A DNA stretch of 64,000 nucleotides from Bacteroidota bacterium (GTDB lineage Bacteria; Bacteroidota; Bacteroidia; Chitinophagales; Saprospiraceae). The notes beneath the pieces are model-generated. The model did not search any database. It was not told where the DNA came from and worked only from the letters and a program-made list of their open reading frames with translations. Both the position numbers and the translations under genes were made by a program. This document shows positions 34,836 through 44,024 of this stretch, piece by piece. Location of the stretch: assembly GCA_963169455.1 (NCBI GenBank), contig CAUJDW010000052.1, positions 48,985 to 112,984 on the forward strand, written 5' to 3'. How positions within the stretch are numbered: the first letter of the stretch is position 1; each line of letters begins with the position of its first letter.

Positions 34836-35693
34836 ATGAAAATCACCGCCATAGAAACCGGCAAATTACTGCTCGATGGCGGCGCTATGTTCGGCACCGT
34901 GCCCCGCGCGTTGTGGGAACAACTCAACCCGCCCGATGAACGCAACCGCTGCTCCTGGGCTCTGCGCTGCCTGCTCGTGGAAACCGGCTCCCGGAAAATC
35001 CTGGTCGATACCGGGATCGGCGACAAGCAGGGCGCCAAATTCCGCAGCCATTTCGGCCTGGGTGAAGGGGGTGGGGTAGTGAACGCGCTGCAGCAAATGG
35101 GCCACGAGCCGGAGAGCATCACCGACGTGTTGCTGACCCACCTGCATTTCGACCATGCCGGCGGCGCACTCCGTTTTGACGATGGCGGCAGGCTGGCCCC
35201 CAGCTTCCCCGGCGCGACGTACTGGTCGAATGAAACCCATTACAAGTGGGCTATGTCTCCCAATGCGAGGGAGAAGGCCTCCTTCCTCCCCGAAAACTTC
35301 GAGCTGCTGAAGGCAGCCGGGCTTTTGAAATTCATCGACGAACAAAAGGACGATGTGGCATGGCTGGATGGCATTTCCATCCGTTTCACCTACGGCCATA
35401 CCGAAGCGATGATGGCGCCCATTTTTCACTATGGGGGCCGCACGCTCGTTTTCTGCGCGGATGTCATACCCTCTTCGTTCCACCTGGGGTTGCCATATAT
35501 TATGGCTTATGACATACGCCCCTTGCAGACGCTGGAGGAAAAGAGGCGCATCCTGGAAGAAGGCGCCGCCGGGGGGCACTGCCTGGCTTTCGCCCATGAC
35601 CCATACTGCCCGGGCATAAGCCTGCAGCGCTCGGCGGGCGGCAAAATTGAGAAGAAAGAAGAACTCGGCCCGGGCATTTTGTTCCAGGCCTGA
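34836..35693 (+). CDS. Metallo-beta-lactamase-fold hydrolase
   Basis: A 285-residue enzyme with the MBL fold. The zinc motif HxHxDH is present as VLLTHLHFDHAGG, preceded by RKILVDTGIGDKQGAKF and followed by FTYGHTEAMMAPIFHYGG and VFCADVIPSSFH. Substrate is unknown; relatives include lactonases, glyoxalase II-like and RNA-processing enzymes, and nothing here decides among them. It probably shares a transcript with ribH. Confidence 0.88.
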   Translation: MKITAIETGKLLLDGGAMFGTVPRALWEQLNPPDERNRCSWALRCLLVETGSRKILVDTGIGDKQGAKFRSHFGLGEGGGVVNALQQMGHEPESITDVLLTHLHFDHAGGALRFDDGGRLAPSFPGATYWSNETHYKWAMSPNAREKASFLPENFELLKAAGLLKFIDEQKDDVAWLDGISIRFTYGHTEAMMAPIFHYGGRTLVFCADVIPSSFHLGLPYIMAYDIRPLQTLEEKRRILEEGAAGGHCLAFAHDPYCPGISLQRSAGGKIEKKEELGPGILFQA

Positions 35694-35699
35694 AGCCGC

Positions 35700-36779
35700 C
35701 TACACCCTCGTGGCCCTGTGCCTCAGCAGGTGGTCGGCCAGAACCAGCGCGGCCATGGCCTCTACAATGGGCACAGCGCGCGGCACGACGCAGGGGTCAT
35801 GCCTCCCCTTGCCCTCTACAATGGCTTTTTCACCGGCTTCATTAAGGGATTCCTGGGGTTGAACGATGGTGGCGACAGGTTTGAAAGCCACGCGGAAATA
35901 GATGTCCATACCATTGGAAATGCCTCCCTGTATACCCCCTGAAAAGTTTGTTTTCGTGCGGGCCCGCCCGCCCTCGCTGAAGAAAATATCGTTGTGTTCC
36001 GAACCCCGCATCCGGACGCCTTCGAAACCGGAGCCGTACTCGAAGCCTTTTGCGGCGTTGATGCTGAGCATGGCCTTGCCGAGATCGGCGTGCAGTTTGT
36101 CAAATGCCGGTTCGCCCAGGCCCGGCGGGCAACCCTGTATGACACAACTGACGACGCCTCCTATGGTGTCCCCCGCTTTGCGAACCTCGCGGATGAGGGC
36201 TTCCATCTGCTCGGCCATTGCCGCATCCGGGCAGCGCACGGGGTTGGCTTCCGCCTGGGAAAGGTGAAGTTCCTGGTAATTCCCGTGCAGCTGCAAATGC
36301 CCCACCTGGCTGACGTATGCCTGGATGCGGATGCCTTCGCTGAGCAGGAAGAGCTTTGCGATGGCGCCGGCGGCAACCCTGGCCGCTGTTTCCCGGGCGG
36401 AAGACCGCCCGCCGCCCCGGTAGTCCCGAAGCCCGTATTTGGCCTGATAGGTGTAATCGGCATGGGAGGGGCGGTACTTGTCGGCGATGTGGCTGTAGTC
36501 TTTGGAGCGGGCGTCGGCGTTGAAGATCACCATGGCAATGGGCGCTCCGGTGCTTCGTCCTTCAAAAATGCCCGACAGTATCTCAGCCTTGTCCTCCTCC
36601 CTGCGCTGGGTGACGATGGCCGATTGCCCGGGCCGGCGGCGCGCCAGCTCGGCCTGGATGAATGCTTCGTCGATGGCCAGCCCGGCGGGGCAGCCGTCAA
36701 GCACCAGGCCTATGGCGCGGCCATGGGATTCGCCGAAAGTGCTCACTCTGAATAATTGTCCGAAGGAGTTGCCTGCCAC
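35700..36779 (-). CDS. aroC: Chorismate synthase
   Basis: A 359-residue FMN-dependent lyase making chorismate from EPSP, the last shared step of aromatic amino acid synthesis. It starts with GTG at 36779 ([20 protein letters not shown]), matching the canonical N-terminus exactly. [35 protein letters not shown] and GSEHNDIF are the standard active-site and FMN motifs, with [13 protein letters not shown] near the end. It is convergent with the MBL hydrolase gene. Confidence 0.97.
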   Translation of the reverse strand: MAGNSFGQLFRVSTFGESHGRAIGLVLDGCPAGLAIDEAFIQAELARRRPGQSAIVTQRREEDKAEILSGIFEGRSTGAPIAMVIFNADARSKDYSHIADKYRPSHADYTYQAKYGLRDYRGGGRSSARETAARVAAGAIAKLFLLSEGIRIQAYVSQVGHLQLHGNYQELHLSQAEANPVRCPDAAMAEQMEALIREVRKAGDTIGGVVSCVIQGCPPGLGEPAFDKLHADLGKAMLSINAAKGFEYGSGFEGVRMRGSEHNDIFFSEGGRARTKTNFSGGIQGGISNGMDIYFRVAFKPVATIVQPQESLNEAGEKAIVEGKGRHDPCVVPRAVPIVEAMAALVLADHLLRHRATRV

Positions 36780-36866
36780 AGTGCACGGATTGGTTCGGGG
36801 GTAAAGTTATAAAAAGCAGGGCAAGTTCCCGCTTTGTTTGGAACTCTGCCGCCCGCAAATTGTTTC

Positions 36867-36874
36867 TACCTTTG
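36867..36874 (+). promoter_or_regulatory. -7 element of mutS2
   Basis: TACCTTTG matches TAnnTTTG and lies 23 bases before the ATG at 36898. A TTTG at 36837-36840 is 26 bases upstream, too far for the usual 19-base spacing. Confidence 0.4.
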
Positions 36875-36897
36875 TTGTGGATTAAAAATGCTGCTGC

Positions 36898-39285
36898 ATG
36901 TTACTGTTACCGAGAGACCTGTTCGAGAAACTGGAGTTTGACAAGGTGCTGGAGTTGCTTGAAAAAGAGTGCCTGGGGGAATTGGGGCGGGAAGCCGCCC
37001 GTGCCATTCAGCCTGTTACCCGCCTCGGTTCCATCGAAAAAAGGCTGGAAGAAGCCAGCGAGTTCAAAAGAACCTTCGAGCAGAACGACCGCTTCCCCAT
37101 AGCGGTTTATTCCGATATTTCCGAAGAACTGAAAATGCTGGAAGTGGAAGGTTATGTCCTGCCGGAAGAGGGCCTTCGCAGCATCAACATCCAGCTGCGC
37201 AACATCCGGGATATCTTCCATTTTTTCTATACCTCGCGCCGGGAAACTTATCCCACCCTGTACGGCATCATCCGGAAGGTCACCTTCGAAGAGGGGCTTA
37301 TCGAATCGATCGAAAAAGTGATCGACGAAGAGGGCAACATCCGGGCGGACGCTTCACCGGAACTACTGAAGATTCGCAAGCAGATTTTGGCCAGGCAAAA
37401 GGAGCTCGACCGGCAGTTTCGCATCATCATCAACGAGTACCGCGCCAAAGGCTGGCTGACGGACAACGTGGAGAGCTTCCGCAACGGCCGCCGGGTGCTG
37501 AGCGTGCCATCCGAGCACAAGCGCAAGATCCGGGGCATCATCCACGATGAATCCACCACCGGCAAAACGGCTTTCATCGAGCCGGAGGCCATCATCGAGA
37601 TCAACAACGACATCTTCGACCTGGAAACAGAGGAGCGGCGTGAGATATACCGCATCCTCAAGGAGCTGAGCGCCCAGCTTCGCCCCTATGTGCCCCAGAT
37701 GAGGGAATACCAGGACATCCTGGTGCGCTATGACCTCATACAGGCCAAGGCCAGGCTGGCCATGCAAATGGACGCCTACCAGCCCAGGCTGGCGGACAAG
37801 CCGCATTTCGGCATCATCAAAGGGCGCCACCCGCTGCTTTACCTGAAGAATAAAAAACTGGGCCGCACTACCGTGCCATTCGACTTGCAGCTCTACGGCG
37901 GCAACCGCATACTCATGCTCAGCGGCCCCAATGCCGGCGGCAAATCCATTACCCTGAAGTCGGTGGGCCTGATCCAGCTCATGCTGCAGTCGGGCTTGCT
38001 CATTCCCGTTATGGATGGTTCGGAGATGGGCATTTTCCAGCATATCTTTGCCGACATCGGCGACCAGCAGTCCATAGAGGACGACCTGAGCACCTACAGC
38101 TCCCGGCTGGAGAATATGCGCAATTTTCTGGAAAAGGCCGATAGGGGCACCCTCGTGCTCATCGATGAGTTTGGCTCCGGCACCGACCCCAAGATCGGAG
38201 GGGCCATCGCCGAGGCGATCCTTAAAGAGCTCAATGAGAAAAAGGTGTCCGGCGTGATCACCACCCACTACTCCAACCTGAAGATATTCGCCTTCAAGGC
38301 CAAGGGCATCGTCAACGGATCGATGTTTTTTGACAAGGAGACCCTTTCACCGACCTATGAACTGCAGGTGGGGCGCCCGGGTTCGTCTTACGCCTTCGAA
38401 ATAGCCCAGAAAAGCGGGCTGAGCAAAAAGGTGCTGGACTACGCCAAACACCGCACCGGCAAAAACGAAAAGGCCGTCGACCAGTTGCTGGTCGACCTGC
38501 AGCAGGAAAAGCAGGACCTGGAAGCCCAGCTCCGCCAGTTGAAGGAACAACAGGACACGCTGGACAAGCTCATCAAAAATTACGAACAGTTGCACCGCGA
38601 ACTGGAATTCCGGCGGAAAAAGATCAAACTGGAGGCCAAAGAGCAGGCCCTGCAGCAGGTGGCCCGCGACAACAAGGAATTTGAGCGGGTCATCCGGGAG
38701 ATAAAGGAAAAACAGAACCTGGAAAAAGCCAGGGAGATCGCCATTCAGGTTAAAGAAGAACGCCAGAAGCTGGCCGAAGAGATCACCGGGCTGCGCGAGG
38801 CCATTTATTACGAACCCCCGAAGAGCAAGGCTGCCGAAGTGGAGATCAAGGTGGGCGATTACGTCAAATTGCGCACCGGCGGGGCAACCGGGCAGGTCGA
38901 GTCCATCAGCCGCAATAAAGCTGTGGTGCAGATCGGGGAAATGCGCATGAGCATCCAGCTGCGCGACCTCCAGCCCGCCCGGGCGCCGCTGGACGTCCAG
39001 GCTTCGAAAGGCATTCAGGCCGATATGGATGCGCTCGGCGGATTCCAGTCGAAGATAGACATCCGGGGCATGCGCTACGACGAGGCGCTCAAGGTCGTGG
39101 AAGATTTCATGGACCAGGCCCTGCTTTCCAATGCCGCCCACCTGCGCATCGTACACGGAAAGGGCAACGGCGTGCTTCGCAATGCCGTGCGCAAAAAGCT
39201 CAGGGAATACAATATCAACATGGAAATCACCCACCCGGAACCGGAACTGGGAGGAGATGGGGTAACGCTGGTGGAGATATTGTGA
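36898..39285 (+). CDS. mutS2: MutS2 family ATPase/endonuclease
   Basis: A 795-residue DNA- or ribosome-rescue ATPase of the MutS2 branch (no mismatch-recognition domain). The Walker A loop is MLSGPNAGGKSITLKSVG, the Walker B region is LVLIDEFGSGTDPKIGGAIAEA, and the switch motif is GVITTHYSNLKIFAF. A long coiled coil fills about residues 515-635, rich in Lys, Glu and Gln. The C-terminal Smr domain (DIRGMRYDEALKVVEDFMDQALL, LRIVHGKGNGVLRNAVRKKL) carries DIRG and HGKG nuclease motifs. MutS2 suppresses recombination or splits collided ribosomes in other bacteria. Confidence 0.96.
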   Translation: MLLLPRDLFEKLEFDKVLELLEKECLGELGREAARAIQPVTRLGSIEKRLEEASEFKRTFEQNDRFPIAVYSDISEELKMLEVEGYVLPEEGLRSINIQLRNIRDIFHFFYTSRRETYPTLYGIIRKVTFEEGLIESIEKVIDEEGNIRADASPELLKIRKQILARQKELDRQFRIIINEYRAKGWLTDNVESFRNGRRVLSVPSEHKRKIRGIIHDESTTGKTAFIEPEAIIEINNDIFDLETEERREIYRILKELSAQLRPYVPQMREYQDILVRYDLIQAKARLAMQMDAYQPRLADKPHFGIIKGRHPLLYLKNKKLGRTTVPFDLQLYGGNRILMLSGPNAGGKSITLKSVGLIQLMLQSGLLIPVMDGSEMGIFQHIFADIGDQQSIEDDLSTYSSRLENMRNFLEKADRGTLVLIDEFGSGTDPKIGGAIAEAILKELNEKKVSGVITTHYSNLKIFAFKAKGIVNGSMFFDKETLSPTYELQVGRPGSSYAFEIAQKSGLSKKVLDYAKHRTGKNEKAVDQLLVDLQQEKQDLEAQLRQLKEQQDTLDKLIKNYEQLHRELEFRRKKIKLEAKEQALQQVARDNKEFERVIREIKEKQNLEKAREIAIQVKEERQKLAEEITGLREAIYYEPPKSKAAEVEIKVGDYVKLRTGGATGQVESISRNKAVVQIGEMRMSIQLRDLQPARAPLDVQASKGIQADMDALGGFQSKIDIRGMRYDEALKVVEDFMDQALLSNAAHLRIVHGKGNGVLRNAVRKKLREYNINMEITHPEPELGGDGVTLVEIL

Positions 39286-39335
39286 AGCCTGAGGTTATCC
39301 CCTCATGAAGCAGGCGAATACCTCAGGCTGTCAGG

Positions 39336-39755
39336 TCAGAACATTTCCGTAGCGGCGAAGTGGAAGCTGCCCTCGCGTTGAGCATTTTCGTCGGAATCGG
39401 CGCCGTGAATGGCGTTCTCTCCGATGCTGGTGGCGAACAGGGCGCGGATGGTGCCGGGCGCCGCCTTGGAAGGGTCGGTGGCGCCGATGAGGGTGCGGAA
39501 ATCTTCCACTGCATTATCCTTTTCCAGAATGGCCGCCACGATGGGGCCGGAGGACATGAAATCGACCAGCTCCTGATAGAAGGGGCGTTCCTTATGCACT
39601 TCGTAAAATTCCCCTGCTTTCTCGGGCGACAGTTTGGTGAGTTTCATCGCGGCGATCCGGAAGCCCGCCTCGTTGATTTTGGCCAGAATGGCCCCGATAT
39701 GGCCCGCCTTTACGGCGTCGGGCTTGATCATGGTGAATGTCTTGTTTCCTGCCAT
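39336..39755 (-). CDS. ndk: Nucleoside diphosphate kinase
   Basis: A 139-residue enzyme transferring phosphate between nucleoside tri- and diphosphates through a phospho-His. The N-terminus [19 protein letters not shown] is canonical, and the phosphorylated His lies in [32 protein letters not shown] and [17 protein letters not shown] complete the active site. Length is normal. It is convergent with mutS2 and has its own promoter. Confidence 0.97.
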   Translation of the reverse strand: MAGNKTFTMIKPDAVKAGHIGAILAKINEAGFRIAAMKLTKLSPEKAGEFYEVHKERPFYQELVDFMSSGPIVAAILEKDNAVEDFRTLIGATDPSKAAPGTIRALFATSIGENAIHGADSDENAQREGSFHFAATEMF

Positions 39756-39794
39756 TGTTCCTGATATTCTTTTTATGTGATTTCAAAAGCGGTG

Positions 39795-39802
39795 CAAAAG
39801 TA
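39795..39802 (-). promoter_or_regulatory. -7 element of ndk
   Basis: TACTTTTG on the minus strand matches TAnnTTTG, 39 bases before the ATG. Confidence 0.4.
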
Positions 39803-39893
39803 AACAATGGGCCTTAATCGGGCTAAACAGGGCGTATGATATTTTGGTTAAATTCACATTTTTTGGCATTTTCGCACCCTGATCTCAATTGAC

Positions 39894-40901
39894 ATGATGG
39901 AGAACATAGCCGAATTAAGGGCCTTTCTGAATTTTCCCAGGGATATTGCCATTGTAACCCACCGCAACCCCGACGGCGACGCCATCGGTTCATCACTGGG
40001 CCTGTACCATTTCCTGAAAGAGCAGGGGCACAGTGTTTATATGATTTCTCCATCAGAATATCCGGATTCCTTCGCCTGGATGCCGGAGATCGAAAAGATG
40101 GCCATTTACGATCTCGACCCCGAGGCCGCCCAGTCTATTATCGCCAGGGCCGGGATCATCTTCTGCCTGGATTTCAACGCCCTTGACCGGATCGACAAAG
40201 TGGGGGAGCACATTGCCCCGAGCAGGGCTCCCAAAGTCATGATCGACCACCACCTCTATCCGGAACCCTTTGCAGACTTTGTGCTCTCCGACACCACGGC
40301 CAGTTCAACCTGCGAACTGGTTTTCGAATTCATCAAGGAACTGCACGGGATGCGTTTTATGAACGCCCTTATCGGAGAATGCCTTTTCACCGGCATACTC
40401 ACGGACACGGGCTCTTTCAAATACAGCACCTCCGCCAGGCTGTACCGCATCGTGGCCGAACTGCTGGAGGTTGGCGTAGACGATTACAAAGTACAGGACC
40501 TGATTTTTAACAGCCTGAAAGAGAAACACCTGCGCCTGCTCGGGCACTGCCTCAACAACCGCATGGAGATTCTGGAAGAATATAATACGGGCATCATCAC
40601 CCTTACTAAAGAGGATTATACTAACTTTGACATTCAGCGTGGAGATACGGAAGGTATCGTCAACTATCTGCTGAAAATCAAGAATGTCAAAATGGCAGCC
40701 TTTATCACCGAGCAGCCTACCATTGTCAAGATATCTCTCCGTTCGAAAGGAGATTTCTCCGTTCAGGAAATCGCCAGGCGCCATTTCAAAGGAGGCGGGC
40801 ACCTGAACGCTTCGGGCGGGTATTCTTTTCAGTCGCTGCAGGCCACTGTCCTGCGCTTCAAGAACCTGCTTCCCCGCTACAAGTTTCAACTGATGGCCTG
40901 A
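39894..40901 (+). CDS. nrnA: DHH-family phosphoesterase, NrnA-like
   Basis: A 335-residue phosphoesterase expected to degrade nano-RNAs and/or pAp. DHH motifs are IVTHRNPDGDAIGSSLGLYHFL, FCLDFNALDRID and VMIDHHLYPEPFAD, where DHH names the family. The C-terminal DHHA1 domain ends with FKGGGHLNASGGYSF. Two ATG codons are adjacent at the start. Its position directly upstream of a GldI-like isomerase reproduces an arrangement I recall from gliding Bacteroidota. Confidence 0.93.
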   Translation: MMENIAELRAFLNFPRDIAIVTHRNPDGDAIGSSLGLYHFLKEQGHSVYMISPSEYPDSFAWMPEIEKMAIYDLDPEAAQSIIARAGIIFCLDFNALDRIDKVGEHIAPSRAPKVMIDHHLYPEPFADFVLSDTTASSTCELVFEFIKELHGMRFMNALIGECLFTGILTDTGSFKYSTSARLYRIVAELLEVGVDDYKVQDLIFNSLKEKHLRLLGHCLNNRMEILEEYNTGIITLTKEDYTNFDIQRGDTEGIVNYLLKIKNVKMAAFITEQPTIVKISLRSKGDFSVQEIARRHFKGGGHLNASGGYSFQSLQATVLRFKNLLPRYKFQLMA

Positions 40902-40966
40902 TGGCGGCGGCATCACCCGCCATCATCTCCGATCTGATTCAATAACCAACTATACAATTTCAACTT

Positions 40967-41857
40967 ATGCGAATTACGCTTCTTTTCGCTGCAATAGCCG
41001 CCCTCGCCCTGGTTTCCTGCCAGCAGGATGGCAAACGGCTCAAGACCTCCCATGGTTACGAGTATGTAAAACATACGAGCAAAGACGGCGCCCTGCCTCA
41101 GGTAGGAGACTATGTATATTTCCACGCCCAGATGCGAAACGGCGACAGCGTGCTGTTCTCCAGCCGGGCGCAGTCCAAGCCGCCTTTCCTGCAGCTTCCT
41201 GCAGAGAGTGACCCCAGCACCCGCGTTTCTCCGGTGGAAGATGTCATCAGGCACATGAGTGTGGGCGACAGTGTTACGATCTTTATCGATATCGACACCA
41301 TGCCGAATAAACCGCGGGGCTTTGAGAATGCCAAAGAAATGCTCTACGATGTAGTCGTGCTCGAGATCAAATCGGCCAACCAGTACCAGGAAGAGGCCCA
41401 GAAGCGCCAGGCTGAAGAGGAAGAACTGGCTGCCGCAACCAGAGCGCGGGCTGGGGAAGTAGCTGCCTTTGCTCAGGAAACCTTGAAAAAATACAAGTCG
41501 GGCGCCCTGAAATCTGAAATCAAGGAGACTTCCACCGGACTGAAGTATATCATCCATGAGGAAGGCTCCGGCGCCCAGGCTGAGGCCAATAAGCTGGTGG
41601 TAGTAAACTATTACGGCCTGCTGGCGGATGGAACCATGTTCGACAATTCCTTTGAAGGGGGCACGCCCATTTCCTTCCCCCTGGGGCAGGGCAGGGTCAT
41701 TCCCGGCTGGGATGAGGGCATCGCCCTGCTGAAAAAAGGCGCCCGGGCTTCCCTCTTTATCCCGTATCAACTGGCGTACGGCGAATCCGGCCGCCCGCCC
41801 GTAATCCCGGAAAAAGCAGAGCTGGTTTTTTACGTTGAACTGGTTGATATACAATAA
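40967..41857 (+). CDS. FKBP-type peptidyl-prolyl isomerase lipoprotein, GldI-like
   Basis: A 296-residue lipoprotein with signal peptide LLFAAIAALALVSC (Cys18 acylated). It has two FKBP-like units. The first (residues 25-125, GDYVYFHAQMRNGDSVLFSS, VGDSVTIFIDIDTMP) lacks clear active-site residues. A charged helical linker follows (EEAQKRQAEEEELAAATRARAGEVAAF), then a complete C-terminal FKBP domain (VVVNYYGLLADGTMFDNSFEGG, GWDEGIALLKKGARASLFIPYQLAYGE). GldI has a similar role in folding envelope proteins for gliding and T9SS. Whether this is GldI or a paralogue is not decided. Confidence 0.88.
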   Translation: MRITLLFAAIAALALVSCQQDGKRLKTSHGYEYVKHTSKDGALPQVGDYVYFHAQMRNGDSVLFSSRAQSKPPFLQLPAESDPSTRVSPVEDVIRHMSVGDSVTIFIDIDTMPNKPRGFENAKEMLYDVVVLEIKSANQYQEEAQKRQAEEEELAAATRARAGEVAAFAQETLKKYKSGALKSEIKETSTGLKYIIHEEGSGAQAEANKLVVVNYYGLLADGTMFDNSFEGGTPISFPLGQGRVIPGWDEGIALLKKGARASLFIPYQLAYGESGRPPVIPEKAELVFYVELVDIQ

Positions 41858-41865
41858 GCCAGAAA

Positions 41866-41908
41866 AACAAAGCGGGGGGCATGAAATCTTTCCGCCGTCC
41901 GCTTTGTT
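41866..41908 (+). terminator. Hairpin after the FKBP gene
   Basis: AACAAAGCGG (41866-41875) pairs perfectly with CCGCTTTGTT (41899-41908) across 23 bases, eight bases after the stop codon. The tail CATCTTTCTG is only moderately T-rich, so termination is probable but not certain. Confidence 0.5.
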
Positions 41909-42002
41909 CATCTTTCTGTCGTTTGAATTGTTTCCTTATGGCAGTTCATTGCCTGTTATTTTTTCACTTTGCGGCAGCCTTGCCGGCTCCGCCTAAAAAA
42001 CC

Positions 42003-42011
42003 TAAGGAGGT
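42003..42011 (+). promoter_or_regulatory. Perfect Shine-Dalgarno of prfB
   Basis: TAAGGAGGT ends six bases... more exactly, its last G lies six bases before the ATG at 42017. It complements nine bases of the usual 16S rRNA 3' end. Genes in this window otherwise lack such sites, as expected for Bacteroidota, so this strong site is unusual. The identical nine bases recur at the frameshift site 60 bases downstream. Confidence 0.7.
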
Positions 42012-42016
42012 TCATC

Positions 42017-43103
42017 ATGACTCTGGACCAACTCAAAGGCCTTAAAGGCCGCCTCCTCGTCTTAAGGAGGTATCTTTGACGTCGATAACCGCTTATTGCA
42101 GATCGAAGAAAAAGAACAGCTTTCTCTTGATCCCAACTTCTGGAACGAACCCGCAAGGGCGGAACTCATCCTCAAAGAGTTAAAAAGCCACAAGAAATGG
42201 GTGCAGTCGTACGAATCGGTCAAGGCCCATATCGACGACACCGAAGTGCTTTTTGATTTTTTCCGGGAGGGTGAGGGCACGGAAGAAGAGGTCGACGCCA
42301 GGTACGAAGAAGCCCTGGCCGCCGTGGAGGATCTGGAATTTCATTCCACCCTGAACAAACCCGAAGATGAGCTCAGCGCCATCCTCGAGATCAATTCAGG
42401 GGCGGGCGGCACGGAGGCCAACGACTGGTCGGCCATGCTGCTGCGCATGTACATCATGTGGGCGGAGCGCCAGGGGTTTAAAGTTTCCGAACTAAACCGG
42501 CAGGACGGGGACGTGGCGGGCATCAAATCCGTTTCCCTCGAGATCAACGGCGATTTCGCCTACGGCCTGCTCAAGGGTGAGAACGGGGTGCACCGCCTGG
42601 TTCGCATCAGCCCCTTCAACGCCCAGGGCAAACGGATGACTTCCTTCTCTTCCGTTTTTGTCCACCCCATGATCGATGACCGCATAGAAGTGGATGTCAA
42701 TCCTGCCGACCTGGAGTGGGATACTTTCCGCTCCAGCGGCGCCGGCGGCCAGCACGTCAACAAAACCGAATCGGCCGTGCGCGTCCGGCACATACCAACA
42801 GGTATTGTGGTGGAGTGCCAGCAGGAGCGCTCCCAGCACATGAACCGGGACAAGGCCATTCAGATGCTGAAATCCCGCCTTTATGAGCTGGAGCTGGAAA
42901 AGCAACTGAAGGAGCGGGAAAAGATCGAAGCTTCCAAGATGAAGAACGAATGGGGCTCTCAGATCCGCAGTTACGTGCTGGACGACCGCCGCGTCAAAGA
43001 CCACCGCACAAACCACCAGACCAGCCAGGTGGATGCGGTGCTGGATGGCAATATTGATGAATTTCTCAAGGCCTTCCTGATGAACAGCGCGGTGGAACAC
43101 TGA
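42017..43103 (+). CDS. prfB: Peptide chain release factor 2 with programmed +1 frameshift
   Basis: RF2 recognises UGA and UAA and triggers hydrolysis of the finished peptide. The first 20 codons run from the ATG at 42017 to CTT at 42074, then meet TGA at 42077. Reading continues in the +1 frame from GAC at 42078, giving a 361-residue product, normal for RF2. Both signature motifs are intact: SPF (RISPFNAQGKR) for stop recognition and GGQ (SGAGGQHVNKTESAVR) for catalysis. The in-frame TGA makes RF2 autoregulate its own synthesis. A membrane-protein gene follows 37 bases later. Confidence 0.97.
42062..42080 (+). promoter_or_regulatory. Programmed +1 frameshift site of prfB
   Basis: TTAAGGAGGTATCTTTGAC holds all known elements: an internal Shine-Dalgarno (AGGAGG), a short spacer, the slippery CTT codon, and the in-frame TGA followed by C, the poorest termination context. 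When RF2 is scarce, the ribosome slips from CTT to TTT and reads on. The arrangement matches the E. coli site nearly base for base. Confidence 0.95.
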
Positions 43104-43140
43104 TGCCTGGATTCCTTTGACCCTGTTAAACCCGAACCGC

Positions 43141-43998
43141 ATGGGCCGGCAAATGCTGTTTCGCCTGCTACAATGGTCTTCCGTTGCCGTTTTCCTCGGC
43201 AGGGGATGGCAGCACATTTACTGGGATGCGCCCTACCGGGCCCTGCTGTGGGATGAGGCCTGGATGAAATGGCTGGTGCAGGGGGTCTTTGGCGTCGAGT
43301 GGCGCGCCTACGTGATCAGCCCCCGGGCCGATGACTGGATCGACGGGCTGGTGACGGGAACGGGCGTTTTTTATCTTTTGTGCGCAGCCGTCGCGGCCTT
43401 TATTCACAGGCTGGGGCGGGGGGGCAGGGTGTTATTGTGGCTGGGATCCGCCAACCTCGTTTTGCTCGCCGCCCTGTATTGTAAGGAAAACTTCCTGTTC
43501 AGCGGGCAGTTCTTCGAATACACCCTGCAATGGGGCGCACCCGCTTTTCTGGCCGCTCTTGCCGGAAGGTGGAAAGCCGCCGGGCCGAAGTTCGTCCTGC
43601 TGATAAAGATCGCCATAGCCCTTACGTTTGTCTGCCACGGCCTGTATGCCATAGGGTATTACCCCCGGCCGGGGCAGTTCGTGGAGATGGTGATCAACAT
43701 TCTGCCTCTGAATGAAGCGGGCGCCCGGCAGTTTCTCATCGCAGCGGGGTTGTTGGACTTTTTGGCCGGTTTCCTGCTTTTCTGGCCGGGCCGGGCAGGC
43801 CGCTGGGCCTTGTTTTATATCATCTTCTGGGGCTTCGCCACAACCATGGCGCGCTTTCTGGCCTATTTCCACTGGGCATTGTGGGACAGCTGGCTGACGC
43901 TCTGGCTTCAGGAAGTGCTGATGCGCATGCCCCATTTCCTCATCCCGCTGGGGCTGGCCCTGTATCTGCGGTTCAAGCCTGGCATAGAGCCCGAATAG
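43141..43998 (+). CDS. Polytopic membrane protein, DoxX-like pattern
   Basis: A 285-residue membrane protein with about seven hydrophobic segments. The frame is open from a TTG at 43117; the ATG at 43141 (MGRQMLFRLLQWSSVAVFLGRGWQHIYW) is preferred. The second half (IAIALTFVCHGLYAIGYYPRPGQFVEMVINILPLNEAGARQFLIAAGLLDFLAGFLLFWPG) resembles DoxX/SURF4-like membrane proteins, with the typical His in a helix start and a small-residue helix pair. I would not assign a function. It may be read from the prfB transcript. Confidence 0.7.
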   Translation: MGRQMLFRLLQWSSVAVFLGRGWQHIYWDAPYRALLWDEAWMKWLVQGVFGVEWRAYVISPRADDWIDGLVTGTGVFYLLCAAVAAFIHRLGRGGRVLLWLGSANLVLLAALYCKENFLFSGQFFEYTLQWGAPAFLAALAGRWKAAGPKFVLLIKIAIALTFVCHGLYAIGYYPRPGQFVEMVINILPLNEAGARQFLIAAGLLDFLAGFLLFWPGRAGRWALFYIIFWGFATTMARFLAYFHWALWDSWLTLWLQEVLMRMPHFLIPLGLALYLRFKPGIEPE

Positions 43999-44024
43999 GG
44001 TTTCACTTCCCCTCCGAAAAGTTT

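Noticed and set aside
42017..42096. In-frame TGA in prfB as a sequencing error or pseudogene
   Set aside because: AGGAGG, CTT and TGA-C are exactly the known programmed frameshift elements of RF2, so it is normal autoregulation.
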